Shown here: one piece after another, positions 8,852 through 17,162 of the stretch | How the letters are laid out: every line of letters starts with the position of its first letter | Position numbering within the stretch: the first letter of the stretch is position 1 | From: Phenylobacterium sp. Root1290 | GTDB taxonomy: Bacteria; Pseudomonadota; Alphaproteobacteria; Caulobacterales; Caulobacteraceae | NCBI RefSeq assembly: GCF_001425305.1 | Contig: NZ_LMEE01000005.1 | Span: 124,001 to 188,000 of the forward strand | Direction: 5' to 3' | DNA: 64,000 nucleotides | Notes under the pieces: model-generated | Databases searched by the model: none | Told to the model about the DNA's origin: nothing | Seen by the model: the letters and a program-made list of their open reading frames with translations, nothing else | Program-made: the position numbers and the translations under genes

Positions 8852-10128
8852 GCGCCGTTGAGATCAATTTCGACGGCCTGCCGGGGCCGACCCACAACTA
8901 TGCGGGCCTTTCGGTCGGCAATGTCGCCAGCCAGAACAACTTCGGCGAGGTGTCCTATCCCCGTGCGGCGGCCCTGCAGGGGTTGGCCAAGATGCGCACG
9001 GCGATGGAGCTGGGCCTGACCCAGGGGTTCCTGCCGCCGCCGCTGCGGCCGGCGGCGCAGGCGTTGCGCGGGTTCGGTTTTGCAGGCTCGGACGACGACG
9101 TTTTGGCCACCGCGGCCGAGCAGGATTTGGCGCTGTTTCGGGCCGCATGCTCGTCCTCGAGCATGTGGCGGGCCAATGCGGCGACCGTGCTGGCGGCGCC
9201 CGACACCGCCGATGGGCGGGTGCATCTGGTGACCGCCAACCTGGCCGGGATGCTGCACCGGAGCTTCGAGGCGGATGAGACCTTCGCGCTGCTGAAGCGG
9301 GTGTTCGCCAGCGAGGATCGCTTCGCCGTTCATGGGCCGCTGCCGAGCGCCAGGCACTTTGGCGACGAAGGCGCCGCCAATCACATGCGGCTGGCGGCGA
9401 GCCACGGCGCGCCGGGCCTCAACGTCTTCGCGCATGGCGAGGCGAGCCGCGGCGGGGCGTTTCCAGAGCGCCAGAGCCAGTGCGCCAGCCAGGCCGTTGC
9501 GCGGCTGGCCGGGCTGGCGGCCGAGCGGACCTTCTATGCCTTGCAGAACGAAGGCGCGGTGCAGGCCGGCGCCTTCCACAACGACGTGGTGGCGGTCGCA
9601 AACCAGAACGTGCTGCTGGCCCACCCGGAGGCCTTCGCCGATCCGGCCAGGCTGTATGGCGAGTTGCGGGCGCGGCTGCCGAACCTGCACGTCGTGGAGA
9701 CGTTCGGGGTCAGCCTGGCGGACGCGGTGTCGTCCTATCTGTTCAACTCGCAGCTGGTCAGTCTGCCGGAGGGCGGCATGGCGCTGATCCTGCCGTCGGA
9801 CGCCAAGGACAATGCGGCGGCCTGGGCGGCGGTCGAGGCGGTGGTGGCTGGCGACAATCCCATCACGCGGGCGGTGGTGGTCGATGTGCGCGAGAGCATG
9901 CGCAATGGCGGCGGGCCGGCTTGCCTGCGGCTGAGGGTTCCGGTGGACGGGCCGGCGCGGGCCGGGATCGATCCGCGTTTCATCCTCGACGAGGCGCGCT
10001 GGACGACGCTGGCCAAGGTCGTCGTGGCGCACTGGCCAGAAAAGATCGCGCCAGGCGACCTGGCGAAGCCGGAGCTATGGGCGCAGGCGCGGCAGGCTCA
10101 CGCGGCGCTGGAGGCGGCGATCGGGTAG
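8848..10128 (+). CDS. astB: N-succinylarginine dihydrolase
   Basis: A 426-residue amidinotransferase-fold hydrolase that converts succinylarginine to succinylornithine, releasing CO2 and two ammonia. It starts [20 protein letters not shown] like all AstB proteins. Catalytic positions known from the E. coli enzyme are present in context: the histidine in [11 protein letters not shown] and the nucleophilic cysteine near residue 359 in [12 protein letters not shown]. The GTG start at 8848 overlaps the astD stop; the same frame is open far upstream inside astD, but that part is a shadow. Length is slightly below the E. coli protein. Confidence 0.93.
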   Translation: MSAVEINFDGLPGPTHNYAGLSVGNVASQNNFGEVSYPRAAALQGLAKMRTAMELGLTQGFLPPPLRPAAQALRGFGFAGSDDDVLATAAEQDLALFRAACSSSSMWRANAATVLAAPDTADGRVHLVTANLAGMLHRSFEADETFALLKRVFASEDRFAVHGPLPSARHFGDEGAANHMRLAASHGAPGLNVFAHGEASRGGAFPERQSQCASQAVARLAGLAAERTFYALQNEGAVQAGAFHNDVVAVANQNVLLAHPEAFADPARLYGELRARLPNLHVVETFGVSLADAVSSYLFNSQLVSLPEGGMALILPSDAKDNAAAWAAVEAVVAGDNPITRAVVVDVRESMRNGGGPACLRLRVPVDGPARAGIDPRFILDEARWTTLAKVVVAHWPEKIAPGDLAKPELWAQARQAHAALEAAIG

Positions 10129-10135
10129 CATGAGG

Positions 10136-10260
10136 TGTCATCCCGGTTTCGGCGCAGTCGAAAGCCGGGACCTATGAACACCTGATCCCTCAAGGTTCGC
10201 GCGAAATTGGCCAGTACGGCGCGAATGGATCCCGGTCTTGCTTCGCAAACCGGGATGACA
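10136..10260. repeat. 125-bp palindromic intergenic element with 14-bp terminal inverted repeats
   Basis: Positions 10136-10149 (TGTCATCCCGGTTT) are a perfect inverted copy of 10247-10260. Each end can also fold on its own: CCCGGTTTCG pairs with CGAAAGCCGGG on the left (about 10142-10170), and ATCCCGGT pairs with ACCGGGAT on the right (about 10229-10256). The element lies eight bases after astB and about 60 before the end of the convergent yeiH-like gene. Two facing GTCATCCCGG hairpins around a short spacer resemble the REP/BIME-type intergenic repeats of alphaproteobacteria. It may stop transcription from both sides. Confidence 0.75.
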
Positions 10261-10322
10261 CTGCGGGGGGAGCCCGGACGGGCGCGGGGGAGCGCCCGCC
10301 CGGGCGACGCCGGGGATTGGAG

Positions 10323-11321
10323 CTATCCCACCAGCGTCAAACTGGTCGCGGCGGCCAGCAGGGCGATGACGCCGGTGGCTGCGGTGAGCGTCGAGGCGAG
10401 CCGCGGCTCGATGCGCATGAGGTCGCGCGGGGCGACCTGGGCGCTGATGGCGGCGACGCCGCCGAGCAGCAGCAGTTGCGAGGTCAGAGCCAGGGCAGGC
10501 AACAGTGCGGCGGGGATCAGGCCAAAGCTGCGTGCGGCCATCATGGCGGCGAAGGCCCAGACGAACAACGGCGGGACGGGGAAGCGGCGGGCGCGCGCCT
10601 GCATGCCCATCGACAGCGCCACGGCGACGATCACCGGTCCGAGCCAGAGGATGCGCGAGAGCTTGGAGAGGGCGGCCGAAGCCTCGGCGGCCGGCGAGAC
10701 CGATTGCCCGGCGGCGACCACCTGGGCGACGTCGTGGATCGAGAGACCAAGAAAGACGCCGGTCTGGCGCTCGCTGAAGCCGAGATGGCGGGCGATCAGC
10801 GGGTAGGCGACCATGGCGATGGTCGAGAGCAGGTTGACGCCGACCACCACCAGGGCGGTGGTGCGGCGGCTGGCGTCACTGTCGGGTAGGGCGCTGGCGG
10901 CGGCCATGGCCGCCGAGGCGCCGCAGATCGAGACAGCGCTGGCGGCGATCAGCGCCTCGACCAGCGGCAGGCCGGCGAGCAGGCCGATGCCCGTCGCCGC
11001 GCCGAGGCTGGCCATGACCACGCCGCCGCTGGCGAGCGCGACGGGAAGGCCGAGGGCGGCGAGTTCGGCGAAGGCGATCTGGGCGCCGAGCAGGGCGACG
11101 CCGGTCTTCAAGCCCGGCTTGGCCCACCAGCAGAGCGCAGGCCCAAGGGTGGTCGACCAGCCGGCCAGGCCCAGGCCCATGCCGGCCACGGCGGCGATGA
11201 CCGGGGCCGGGAAACCGCTGGCGCGGCCGAGCATCAGCGCGGCCAGCGCGATCAGCCCGATGGCGACCACGCCGAGCGCGGGGTGGCGCGCCTGTCCCGC
11301 GGTGAGCGGGAGGTGGGTCAC
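10323..11321 (-). CDS. YeiH/UPF0324 family putative sulfate export membrane protein
   Basis: A 332-residue inner-membrane protein with about ten hydrophobic segments. The family signature is clear: WWAKPGLKTGVALLGAQIAF, SAVSICGASAAMAAASAL, VGVNLLSTIAMVAYPLIA and FLGLSIHDVAQVVAAG. UPF0324/YeiH proteins are putative anion (sulfate) exporters; direct biochemistry is sparse. The GTG start overlaps the TGA of the DUF6356 gene (GTGA), so translation is coupled and expression depends on the upstream ribosome site. YeiH genes often sit beside a LysR regulator; here an Lrp/AsnC gene is the divergent neighbour. Confidence 0.88.
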   Translation of the reverse strand: MTHLPLTAGQARHPALGVVAIGLIALAALMLGRASGFPAPVIAAVAGMGLGLAGWSTTLGPALCWWAKPGLKTGVALLGAQIAFAELAALGLPVALASGGVVMASLGAATGIGLLAGLPLVEALIAASAVSICGASAAMAAASALPDSDASRRTTALVVVGVNLLSTIAMVAYPLIARHLGFSERQTGVFLGLSIHDVAQVVAAGQSVSPAAEASAALSKLSRILWLGPVIVAVALSMGMQARARRFPVPPLFVWAFAAMMAARSFGLIPAALLPALALTSQLLLLGGVAAISAQVAPRDLMRIEPRLASTLTAATGVIALLAAATSLTLVG

Positions 11322-11554
11322 GCCTGCAGGGCCTTGTGCGCGCCGGCGTCCGGGCGGCCGCGGGCGGCCATCTGGGCATGCAGGCGTTGGACGCAGAGGC
11401 TGGCGGTCTTTTCGAACCAGAACGGGAAGATGGCGTGCACCAGGCAGGCGGCGCCGGCGGTGATCATGGTCAGCCCAAAGCTGGAGGCCTGGGCCAGGTG
11501 CCGGCCATAGCTCTCGCCCACGGAACTCGGATGCCGGTTGAACGCGTCCAACAT
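11318..11554 (-). CDS. DUF6356 family small membrane protein
   Basis: A 78-residue protein starting MLDAFNRHPSSVGESYGRHL, with one hydrophobic helix (about residues 29-45, GLTMITAGAACLVHAIFPF) followed by a basic tail. The pattern H-P-x-S-V-G-E-S-Y-x-x-H and the segment A-C-L-V-H-A-I-F-P-F are characteristic of DUF6356 proteins, which have no known function. It is the first gene of an operon with the YeiH-like gene (4-base GTGA overlap). A conserved partner role, such as a small subunit of the exporter, is possible but inferred only from the coupling. Its ribosome site lies inside a strong hairpin (11559-11601). Confidence 0.82.
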   Translation of the reverse strand: MLDAFNRHPSSVGESYGRHLAQASSFGLTMITAGAACLVHAIFPFWFEKTASLCVQRLHAQMAARGRPDAGAHKALQA

Positions 11555-11558
11555 GAAA

Positions 11559-11601
11559 CTCTCCCACGCAATCGACCTGCAGGATGGGCGCGTGGGGAGA
11601 G
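11559..11601 (-). promoter_or_regulatory. 5' leader hairpin covering the ribosome site of the DUF6356-yeiH operon
   Basis: On the minus strand, CTCTCCCCACGC (11601-11590) can pair with GCGTGGGAGAG (11569-11559), giving eleven base pairs with one bulged C and a 20-base loop that includes the self-complementary CCTGCAGG. The 3' arm contains GGGAGAG, the only plausible Shine-Dalgarno sequence, four bases before the ATG at 11554. If transcribed, the structure would hide the ribosome site of the operon. The trigger that opens it is unknown. Confidence 0.5.
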
Positions 11602-11671
11602 AAAGGCGTTGTCGAATTTGTCGCCGTTCGTTCAGAATGGAGAATGTTGTTCCTGTCGAGCGGTGGATTTT

Positions 11672-12136
11672 ATGAGTAGCGTTCTCCTTGATCCGATAGA
11701 TCGGCGAATCCTGCGTGAGCTGCAGGCCGACGCGACGATTCCGGTCGCCGAGCTGGCCGAGCGGGTCGGGCTGTCGCAGACGCCATGCTGGAAGCGGGTC
11801 AAGCGGCTGACGGACGAGGGTGTGATCGAGCGCCGCGTGGCGCTGCTGGCGCGCGAGAAGCTGGACCTGGGGCTTGTTGTGTTCGTGTCGCTGAAGACCA
11901 GCCGCCACGACGAGGAGTGGCTGGCCCAGTTCGCCAAGGGGGCGTCGGCCCTGCCGGAGGTGGTGGAAATCTACCGGCTGGCGGGGGAGACCGACTACCT
12001 TCTGAAGGTCGTGGTGTCGGACATCGCCGCCTATGACCGGTTCTACAAGCGCCTGATCGCCGCCGCGCCGCTGAACGACGTGAGTTCGGCCTTCGCGATG
12101 GAGCAGATCAAGTTCACGACCGCGTTGCCGGTTTAG
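11672..12136 (+). CDS. Lrp/AsnC family transcriptional regulator
   Basis: A 154-residue regulator of standard length: winged helix at residues 5-60 (DPIDRRILRELQADATIPVA, recognition helix around LSQTPCWKRVKRL), then the RAM effector domain (LPEVVEIYRLAGETDYLLKVVVSD). S-Q-T-P-C-W-x-R-V is the sequence typical of members that respond to amino acids such as leucine, alanine or lysine. It is divergent from the DUF6356-yeiH operon across 117 bases, which makes that operon its most likely target. The ATG at 11672 is chosen because it gives the family N terminus. Confidence 0.9.
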   Translation: MSSVLLDPIDRRILRELQADATIPVAELAERVGLSQTPCWKRVKRLTDEGVIERRVALLAREKLDLGLVVFVSLKTSRHDEEWLAQFAKGASALPEVVEIYRLAGETDYLLKVVVSDIAAYDRFYKRLIAAAPLNDVSSAFAMEQIKFTTALPV

Positions 12137-12193
12137 GGGCGCTCTTCTCTCAGGCTGCGGGGGGCGGCGGGGCCGTGGCCCCTCACCCTAGCC

Positions 12194-12217
12194 CTCTCCC
12201 CGTGGGGGAGAGGGGAC
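12194..12217. repeat. GC-rich hairpin CCCTCTCCCC/GGGGAGAGGG in an intergenic repeat
   Basis: The sequence CCCTCACCCTAGCCCTCTCCCC followed at once by GGGGGAGAGGGG forms a ten-base-pair stem. This CCCTCACCC-x-x-x-CCCTCTCCCC module is a widespread, high-copy intergenic element in proteobacterial genomes. It lies between the Lrp/AsnC gene and the acyl-CoA ligase gene and can serve as a transcription stop for the former. Confidence 0.6.
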
Positions 12218-12278
12218 GTGCTGGCCACTTCGTGGGAGGGGAGTTCCGGGGCGGGCGAGGATCGGCTAGGCAGGACGC

Positions 12279-13679
12279 ATGAACCTCTACGAGCTGCTCG
12301 CTTCGCGTTTTCCCGCCGATCGCTCCAAGCCGGCGTTCCTGCTGCCCGACGGGAGCGCGATCTCCTATGGGGCGCTGGAGGACGACGTGGCGCGGACCGC
12401 GGCGCTGCTGGTCGAGCACGAGGTCGAGCCGGGCGACCGGGTGGCGCTGCAGTCGGAGAAGAGCGTCGAGGCGGTGGTCGTCTATCTGGCGACCTTGAAG
12501 GTGGGAGCGGTCTTCCTGCCGCTGAACACCGCCTATACCGAGACCGAGATCGACTACTTCATGGACGACGCGCAGCCGGTGCTGTTCGTCGAGGACGCGG
12601 TCGAACTGGTCGCCGACGCGCGCAGCCGCGAGCCGCTGCGCGAGACGCTGGCGCGCGGCGATGACGACCTGGCCTGCATCATCTACACCTCCGGCACCAC
12701 CGGGCGGTCCAAGGGCGCGATGCTGAGCCACGGCAACCTGGCGGCCAACGCCCAGGCGCTGCACGCGGCCTGGGGGTTCAGCGAGAACGATGTGCTGCTG
12801 CACGCGCTGCCGATCTTCCACGTGCATGGGCTGTTCGTGGCGCTGCACTGCGCGTTCCTGTCGGGCGCGCCGATGGTGTGGCTGGCCAAGTACGACGACG
12901 CTCAGGTGCTGGCGGGGCTGCCGAAGTCGACCGTGATGATGGGGGTGCCGACCTTCTACACACGGCTGCTGGCCAATCGCGGTTTCACGCGGCAGGCGGC
13001 CGAGCACATGCGGGTGTTCATCAGCGGCTCGGCGCCGCTGCTGGAATCGACCTTCGCCGAGTTCGAGGCGCGGACCGGCAAGCGCATCCTGGAACGCTAT
13101 GGGATGAGCGAGGCGGTGATCATCACCTCGAACCCGCTGGACGGCGAGCGCATCGCCGGCAGTGTCGGCTATCCGCTGCCGGGCGTGGAGTTGAGGATCG
13201 GCGGCGGCGAGGAGACCGGGACCATCGAGATCAGGGGGCCCAGCGTGTTCGGCGGCTACTGGCAGATGCCGGAGAAGACCGCCCAGGAGTTCACCGAGGA
13301 TGGCTACTTCATCACCGGCGACGTCGGGCGCCAGGACGCCGACGGGCGGGTGTGGATCAGCGGGCGGGCCAAGGACCTGATCATCTCCGGCGGCTTCAAC
13401 GTCTATCCCAAGGAGATCGAACTGATCCTCGACGAGATGGACGGGGTGACCGAGAGCGCCGTGATCGGCTTGCCGCACCCCGACTTTGGCGAGGCGGTGA
13501 CCGCGGTGGTGATCGGGACCGGCGATGAGGCAGCCATGATCGCGACGCTGCGCGAGCAACTGGCGGCGTTCAAGACGCCCAAGAAGGTGTTCTTCGTCGA
13601 CGAGTTGCCGCGCAACGCCATGGGCAAGGTGCAGAAAAACCTGCTGCGTGAGCGCTATGCAGGCGCCTTCGGGGGATAG
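12279..13679 (+). CDS. Malonyl-CoA synthetase-like acyl-CoA ligase (AMP-binding)
   Basis: A 466-residue ANL-superfamily enzyme. The ATP loop is YTSGTTGRSKGAMLSHGN, the adenine-site motif is ERYGMSE, the hinge region follows YFITGDVG, and the C-terminal catalytic lysine sits in NAMGKVQKN. The compact length and the LPIFHVHGLFVALH segment closely match malonate-CoA ligases (MatB), which make malonyl-CoA from malonate, CoA and ATP; methylmalonate is also used by many. No malonyl-CoA decarboxylase or malonate transporter is adjacent, so physiology is uncertain. It starts 61 bases after a repeat hairpin. Confidence 0.78.
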   Translation: MNLYELLASRFPADRSKPAFLLPDGSAISYGALEDDVARTAALLVEHEVEPGDRVALQSEKSVEAVVVYLATLKVGAVFLPLNTAYTETEIDYFMDDAQPVLFVEDAVELVADARSREPLRETLARGDDDLACIIYTSGTTGRSKGAMLSHGNLAANAQALHAAWGFSENDVLLHALPIFHVHGLFVALHCAFLSGAPMVWLAKYDDAQVLAGLPKSTVMMGVPTFYTRLLANRGFTRQAAEHMRVFISGSAPLLESTFAEFEARTGKRILERYGMSEAVIITSNPLDGERIAGSVGYPLPGVELRIGGGEETGTIEIRGPSVFGGYWQMPEKTAQEFTEDGYFITGDVGRQDADGRVWISGRAKDLIISGGFNVYPKEIELILDEMDGVTESAVIGLPHPDFGEAVTAVVIGTGDEAAMIATLREQLAAFKTPKKVFFVDELPRNAMGKVQKNLLRERYAGAFGG

Positions 13680-13757
13680 CGAAACTCCAGGTTCTTTCGG
13701 ATAGCTACGTTCGTTGTTTCGAGGGTAGGTTGCGCCCCTCAACTCAGCGAGGGCGCT

Positions 13758-14591
13758 ATGGGCCAGGTTCCGACGGAAGAAACTTTCGAGGGGGCCGGCG
13801 GCCTCAAGATCTTCATGCGCTCGTGGCGGCCGCAGGGCGCGCCCAAGGCGATCGTGGTCATCAGCCACGGCTTCAATTCGCATAGCGGACAGTATGTGTG
13901 GGTCGCTGAGCAGCTGGCCGCGAAGGGCTTTGCGGTCTACGCGCACGACTATCGGGGCCGCGGCCTGTCGGAGGGCGAGCGGTTCCACGTCGAGCACGTG
14001 AACGAGTATGTCGGCGACCTGGTGCAGGTGGTCGGCATCGCCAAGGCGCGCGATCCGGGACTGCCGGTCTATGTGCTGGGCCACAGCGCTGGGGGGGTGA
14101 TCGCCAGCACCTACGCCCTGGATCACCAGGCCGACATCGCCGGGCTGATCTGCGAGAGCTTTGCATTCCGGGTGCCGGCGCCGGACATCGCATTGCAGGT
14201 GATCAAGGGCGTCAGCCACGTGGCGCCGAACATCCCGATCCTGAAGCTCAAGAACGTCGATTTCTCGCGCGACCCGGCGGTGGTGAAGGCGATGAACGAG
14301 GATCCGCTGATCCACGACGAGACCCAGCCGAGCATCACGGTCGCGGCGTTGCAGCGGGCGGACGAGCGGCTGACCAAGGAGATCCCGACCATCACCCTGC
14401 CGGTGCTGATCATCCACGGGACGGAGGACAAGGCGACCTTGCCCAAGGGCAGCCAGTTCTTCCACGAACACGCCGGGTCGAAGGACAAGACGCTGACCCT
14501 CTATGAGGGCCACTTCCACGACCTGCTGAGCGACGTGGGCAAGGAGGGCGTGCTGGCCGACATCGTCGGGTGGATCGAGGCGCGGATCTAG
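13758..14591 (+). CDS. Alpha/beta hydrolase, monoacylglycerol lipase type
   Basis: A 277-residue serine hydrolase. The nucleophile elbow is GHSAGG, the oxyanion region is SHGFNSHSGQY, the acid is in HGTEDKAT and the histidine is in EGHFHDLL. The layout and the DYRGRGLSEG segment fit the Hydrolase_4/monoacylglycerol lipase group, which cleaves fatty-acid or lysophospholipid esters. There is no signal peptide, so it is probably cytoplasmic. It ends four bases before the end of the convergent DUF1295 gene. Substrate is unknown. Confidence 0.85.
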   Translation: MGQVPTEETFEGAGGLKIFMRSWRPQGAPKAIVVISHGFNSHSGQYVWVAEQLAAKGFAVYAHDYRGRGLSEGERFHVEHVNEYVGDLVQVVGIAKARDPGLPVYVLGHSAGGVIASTYALDHQADIAGLICESFAFRVPAPDIALQVIKGVSHVAPNIPILKLKNVDFSRDPAVVKAMNEDPLIHDETQPSITVAALQRADERLTKEIPTITLPVLIIHGTEDKATLPKGSQFFHEHAGSKDKTLTLYEGHFHDLLSDVGKEGVLADIVGWIEARI

Positions 14592-14595
14592 CGGT

Positions 14596-15393
14596 CTAGG
14601 TCCGCTTGGGCGGCAGGGGAATGAAGCCGGAGGTGCGGGCGATATAGGCCTCGTACTCCGGCCGCCTGCGGCGCATCCGGCCTTCGACGGTCGGGGCGCC
14701 GCTCCACTTGGTGAGCAGGAAGGTGATCAGCAGCGGGCCGGGCAGGGACGCCGCGCCGATCCAGCCGGTGTCGGCGGCGATCAGGTAGAGGCCCCACCAC
14801 AGGCAGGCGTCGCCGAAGTAGTTGGGGTGGCGCGTATAGCGCCACAGGCCGGTGTCGAGCACGCGGCCGGCATTGGCGGGGTCGGCCTTGAAGCGGACCA
14901 GTTGGTGGTCGCCGATCGTTTCGAAGGCGATCCCGATGCAGGCCAGGGCGACGCCCGCCCAGGCGAGGGCCTCGAACGACGGGGCCTCCGTCGCCTGGCC
15001 AAGCTGCACCGGCAGGCAGACGATGAACTGCAGCGGTCCCTGAAGGGCGAAGACCATCAGCAGCGAAGCCTTGGCGAAGCTCCAGCCGCGTTCGGCCTGG
15101 GCCTTGCCCATCATGGCCTGGTAGCGGGGGTCCGGACCGTGGCTGCGCCAGCGCCACAACAGATAGAGCCCAAGGCGCAGACCCCAGACCGTGCAGAGTG
15201 CGACCAGCGCCAGGGCGTGGGGGCCGCGCGCGCCGCCGACGAAGAAGGTCGTCCAGGCGATGACCACCATGCCCAGCGCCCACCAGCCGTCGACGAAGCT
15301 GGGGTCCTTCAGGCGGATCGAAAGCAGCCAGAGCCCGAGGAAGCAGGCGGCCGACACCGCGGCGTTGACGACGAGAAGCTGACTGACGTCCAT
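14596..15393 (-). CDS. DUF1295 domain membrane protein (steroid 5-alpha-reductase-like fold)
   Basis: A 265-residue integral membrane protein with about six hydrophobic segments. The C-terminal LWRYTRHPNYFGDACLWWG motif is the signature shared by DUF1295, isoprenylcysteine methyltransferases and 5-alpha-steroid reductases, where it contributes to cofactor binding. It is probably a membrane-bound reductase or methyltransferase of lipids; the substrate cannot be told. The ATG at 15393 is preferred to an upstream in-frame start because it puts the first membrane helix at the N terminus. It follows the aldo/keto reductase gene on the same strand but a hairpin lies between them. Confidence 0.85.
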   Translation of the reverse strand: MDVSQLLVVNAAVSAACFLGLWLLSIRLKDPSFVDGWWALGMVVIAWTTFFVGGARGPHALALVALCTVWGLRLGLYLLWRWRSHGPDPRYQAMMGKAQAERGWSFAKASLLMVFALQGPLQFIVCLPVQLGQATEAPSFEALAWAGVALACIGIAFETIGDHQLVRFKADPANAGRVLDTGLWRYTRHPNYFGDACLWWGLYLIAADTGWIGAASLPGPLLITFLLTKWSGAPTVEGRMRRRRPEYEAYIARTSGFIPLPPKRT

Positions 15394-15455
15394 GGATCGC
15401 CCCCGATCAGATACCGGGACGATACGTCCGAAAGCGCTGTTCGGATGCACCGAAC

Positions 15456-15486
15456 AAGGGGGCGAGACGAGAAGTCGCGCCCCCTT
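15456..15486 (-). terminator. Hairpin terminator after the aldo/keto reductase gene
   Basis: A perfect nine-base-pair stem AAGGGGGCG / CGCCCCCTT encloses a 13-base loop and begins five bases after the stop codon of the aldo/keto reductase gene (15491-16480, minus strand). The transcript continues with TTGTTC after the stem, a weak U-rich tail. Confidence 0.6.
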
Positions 15487-15490
15487 GCAC

Positions 15491-16480
15491 CTAGGCGTTG
15501 ACCAGGGTCATGCCCCGTTCGTCGTAGCGCTCGCCCGCGACCTTGGCGGCCAGGGCGTCGAGGCCGGCGGTTTCCGCTGCGGTCAGGGTGACGTCGGCTG
15601 CGGCGAGGTTGGACTGGAGGTTGGCCAGCCGGGTGGTGCCGGGGATGGCGACCACGTTCGGCTTGGCGGCCAGGACCCACGCCAGGGCGATCTGGGAAGC
15701 GTTCGCGCCGCGGGCCTGGGCGATCTTCTCGATCTCCTCGACCAGGGCGAGGTTGGCCTCGTAGGCGTCGCCCTGGAAACGCGGCGAGACCACCGCGCGG
15801 TAGTCGTTCCCCTCCGGCCTGTGCTCGCGCGTGAAGGCGCCGGTGAGCATGCCGCGGCCGAGGGGCGAATAGGCGACGACGGTCACGCCGGTCTCCCAGC
15901 AGAGCGGCAGGACCTCGCGCTCGATGTCGCGGGTGAAGATCGAGTACTCCCACTGCACGGCGGCGATGGGATGCACGGCCTGGGCGCGGCGCAGGCTGTC
16001 GGCGTTGACCTCGGAGAGGCCGATCGCCTTGATCTTGCCCTCCTGGACCAGCTTGGCCATCGCGCCGACGGTTTCCTCGATCGGCAGGTTCGGGTCCTTG
16101 CGGTGCAGATAGTAGAGGTCGACGTGGTCGGTCTTGAGCAGGCGCAGGGACTGTTCGATCGCGCGGCGCATGTTGGCTTCCGAGCCGTCGACACCGCGCA
16201 CGGTGCGAGTGGCGAGATCGCCCACCGGGCCGAACTTGGTGGCGATGAACGCCTTGTCGCGGCGGTCGTGGAAGGCCTGGCCGAGCAGGTTTTCGTTGGC
16301 GCCGAAACCGTACAGCTCGGCGGTGTCGAAGTGATCGACGCCGAGGTCCAGCGCCTGGTGCAGCAGCTTGACGGCTTCGGCTTCGTTCATCGGCTCGCCA
16401 TAGGCGATCGACATGCCCATGCAGCCCAGGCCGATAGCATTCACGTCACGGCCGGTTCGGCCGATTTCCCGACGGATCAT
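15491..16480 (-). CDS. Aldo/keto reductase
   Basis: A 329-residue NADPH-dependent oxidoreductase with the (beta/alpha)8 barrel pattern: GLGCMGMSIAYG at the start, the catalytic D-x-A-x-x-Y in HFDTAELYG, the histidine in DLYYLHRKD, and the cofactor-binding segment AIPGTTRLANLQSN. It is of the YajO/AKR11-13 type that reduces aldehydes and quinone-like compounds. A perfect 12-base palindrome lies 33 bases upstream of the start, suggesting control by a TetR-type repressor. The ATG at 16480 is chosen because upstream in-frame residues have no family similarity. Confidence 0.9.
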   Translation of the reverse strand: MIRREIGRTGRDVNAIGLGCMGMSIAYGEPMNEAEAVKLLHQALDLGVDHFDTAELYGFGANENLLGQAFHDRRDKAFIATKFGPVGDLATRTVRGVDGSEANMRRAIEQSLRLLKTDHVDLYYLHRKDPNLPIEETVGAMAKLVQEGKIKAIGLSEVNADSLRRAQAVHPIAAVQWEYSIFTRDIEREVLPLCWETGVTVVAYSPLGRGMLTGAFTREHRPEGNDYRAVVSPRFQGDAYEANLALVEEIEKIAQARGANASQIALAWVLAAKPNVVAIPGTTRLANLQSNLAAADVTLTAAETAGLDALAAKVAGERYDERGMTLVNA

Positions 16481-16512
16481 GGGGCACTCCGCAGATTTGG
16501 ATTGGGGGAAGT

Positions 16513-16524
16513 GTGAGCGCTCAC
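16513..16524. promoter_or_regulatory. Perfect palindrome GTGAGCGCTCAC, candidate repressor operator
   Basis: GTGAGC directly abuts its inverse GCTCAC between the divergent aldo/keto reductase and GNAT genes; an additional TCAC follows. The same half-sites recur, four bases apart, over the start codon of the tetR gene at 19692-19707. TetR-family repressors commonly use GTGAGC-type half-sites. Confidence 0.5.
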
Positions 16525-16637
16525 TCACATGCAGACAATTAGGCGCTGAGCTGGAAAGCGTCAAGGGAGGGGCGCTGTTCCTCAAGGGCGGAACTTTGGG
16601 CTGGCCCGGCGGCGCGGCTTGTGGATTTACGAGGGGC

Positions 16638-17162
16638 ATGCATTTCGCCCCCGCCGACCCGTCCGAACTTCCTGCCGTCGCCGCGCTGGTGAACTCCGCC
16701 TATCGGGGCGAGAGCTCGCGGCAGGGCTGGACCACCGAGGCCGACTACCTGGGCGGCCGGCGCACGGACGCGGAGACCTTGGCGCGGGACCTGGCCGCGA
16801 CGCCGTCGGCCGTGGTGATGACCATGCGCGAGGCGGCGGGCGGGCCGCTGCTGGGCTGCGTCTGGCTGGAGCCGACGGACGGCGGGGCCTGGTATCTCGG
16901 CATGCTCACCGTCCGGCCGGACCTGCAGGACCGGCAGTTGGGGCGGACGATGCTGGCGGCGGCGGAGGAGCATGCCCGTGCGCTCGGCGCGCAACGCGTG
17001 CGCATGACGGTCATCCAGATCCGCGACACCCTGATCGCCTGGTACGAGCGGCGCGGCTATGGCCGCACCGGGGAGACGCGTCCTTTCCCCTATGCGGACC
17101 TGCGTTTCGGCGAACCGGCGCGCGACGACCTGGAGTTCATCGTGCTGGAGAAGGCGCTCTAA
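16638..17162 (+). CDS. GNAT family N-acetyltransferase
   Basis: A 174-residue single-domain acetyltransferase. Motif A is LTVRPDLQDRQLGRTMLAAAEEHA with the Q-x-x-x-L-G cofactor loop, and the C-terminal part has WYERRGYGRTGE, the motif B alpha-helix with its tyrosine. The acceptor is unknown. The ATG at 16638 is chosen because GAGGGG lies immediately upstream and the reading frame before it carries no similarity. Its end overlaps the convergent hydrolase gene by 26 bases. Confidence 0.88.
   Translation: MHFAPADPSELPAVAALVNSAYRGESSRQGWTTEADYLGGRRTDAETLARDLAATPSAVVMTMREAAGGPLLGCVWLEPTDGGAWYLGMLTVRPDLQDRQLGRTMLAAAEEHARALGAQRVRMTVIQIRDTLIAWYERRGYGRTGETRPFPYADLRFGEPARDDLEFIVLEKAL

Noticed and set aside
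12183..14519. A 778-codon minus-strand frame across the acyl-CoA ligase and hydrolase genes
   Set aside because: Low-complexity sequence, no ribosome site and no domain; both plus-strand genes have intact catalytic motifs.
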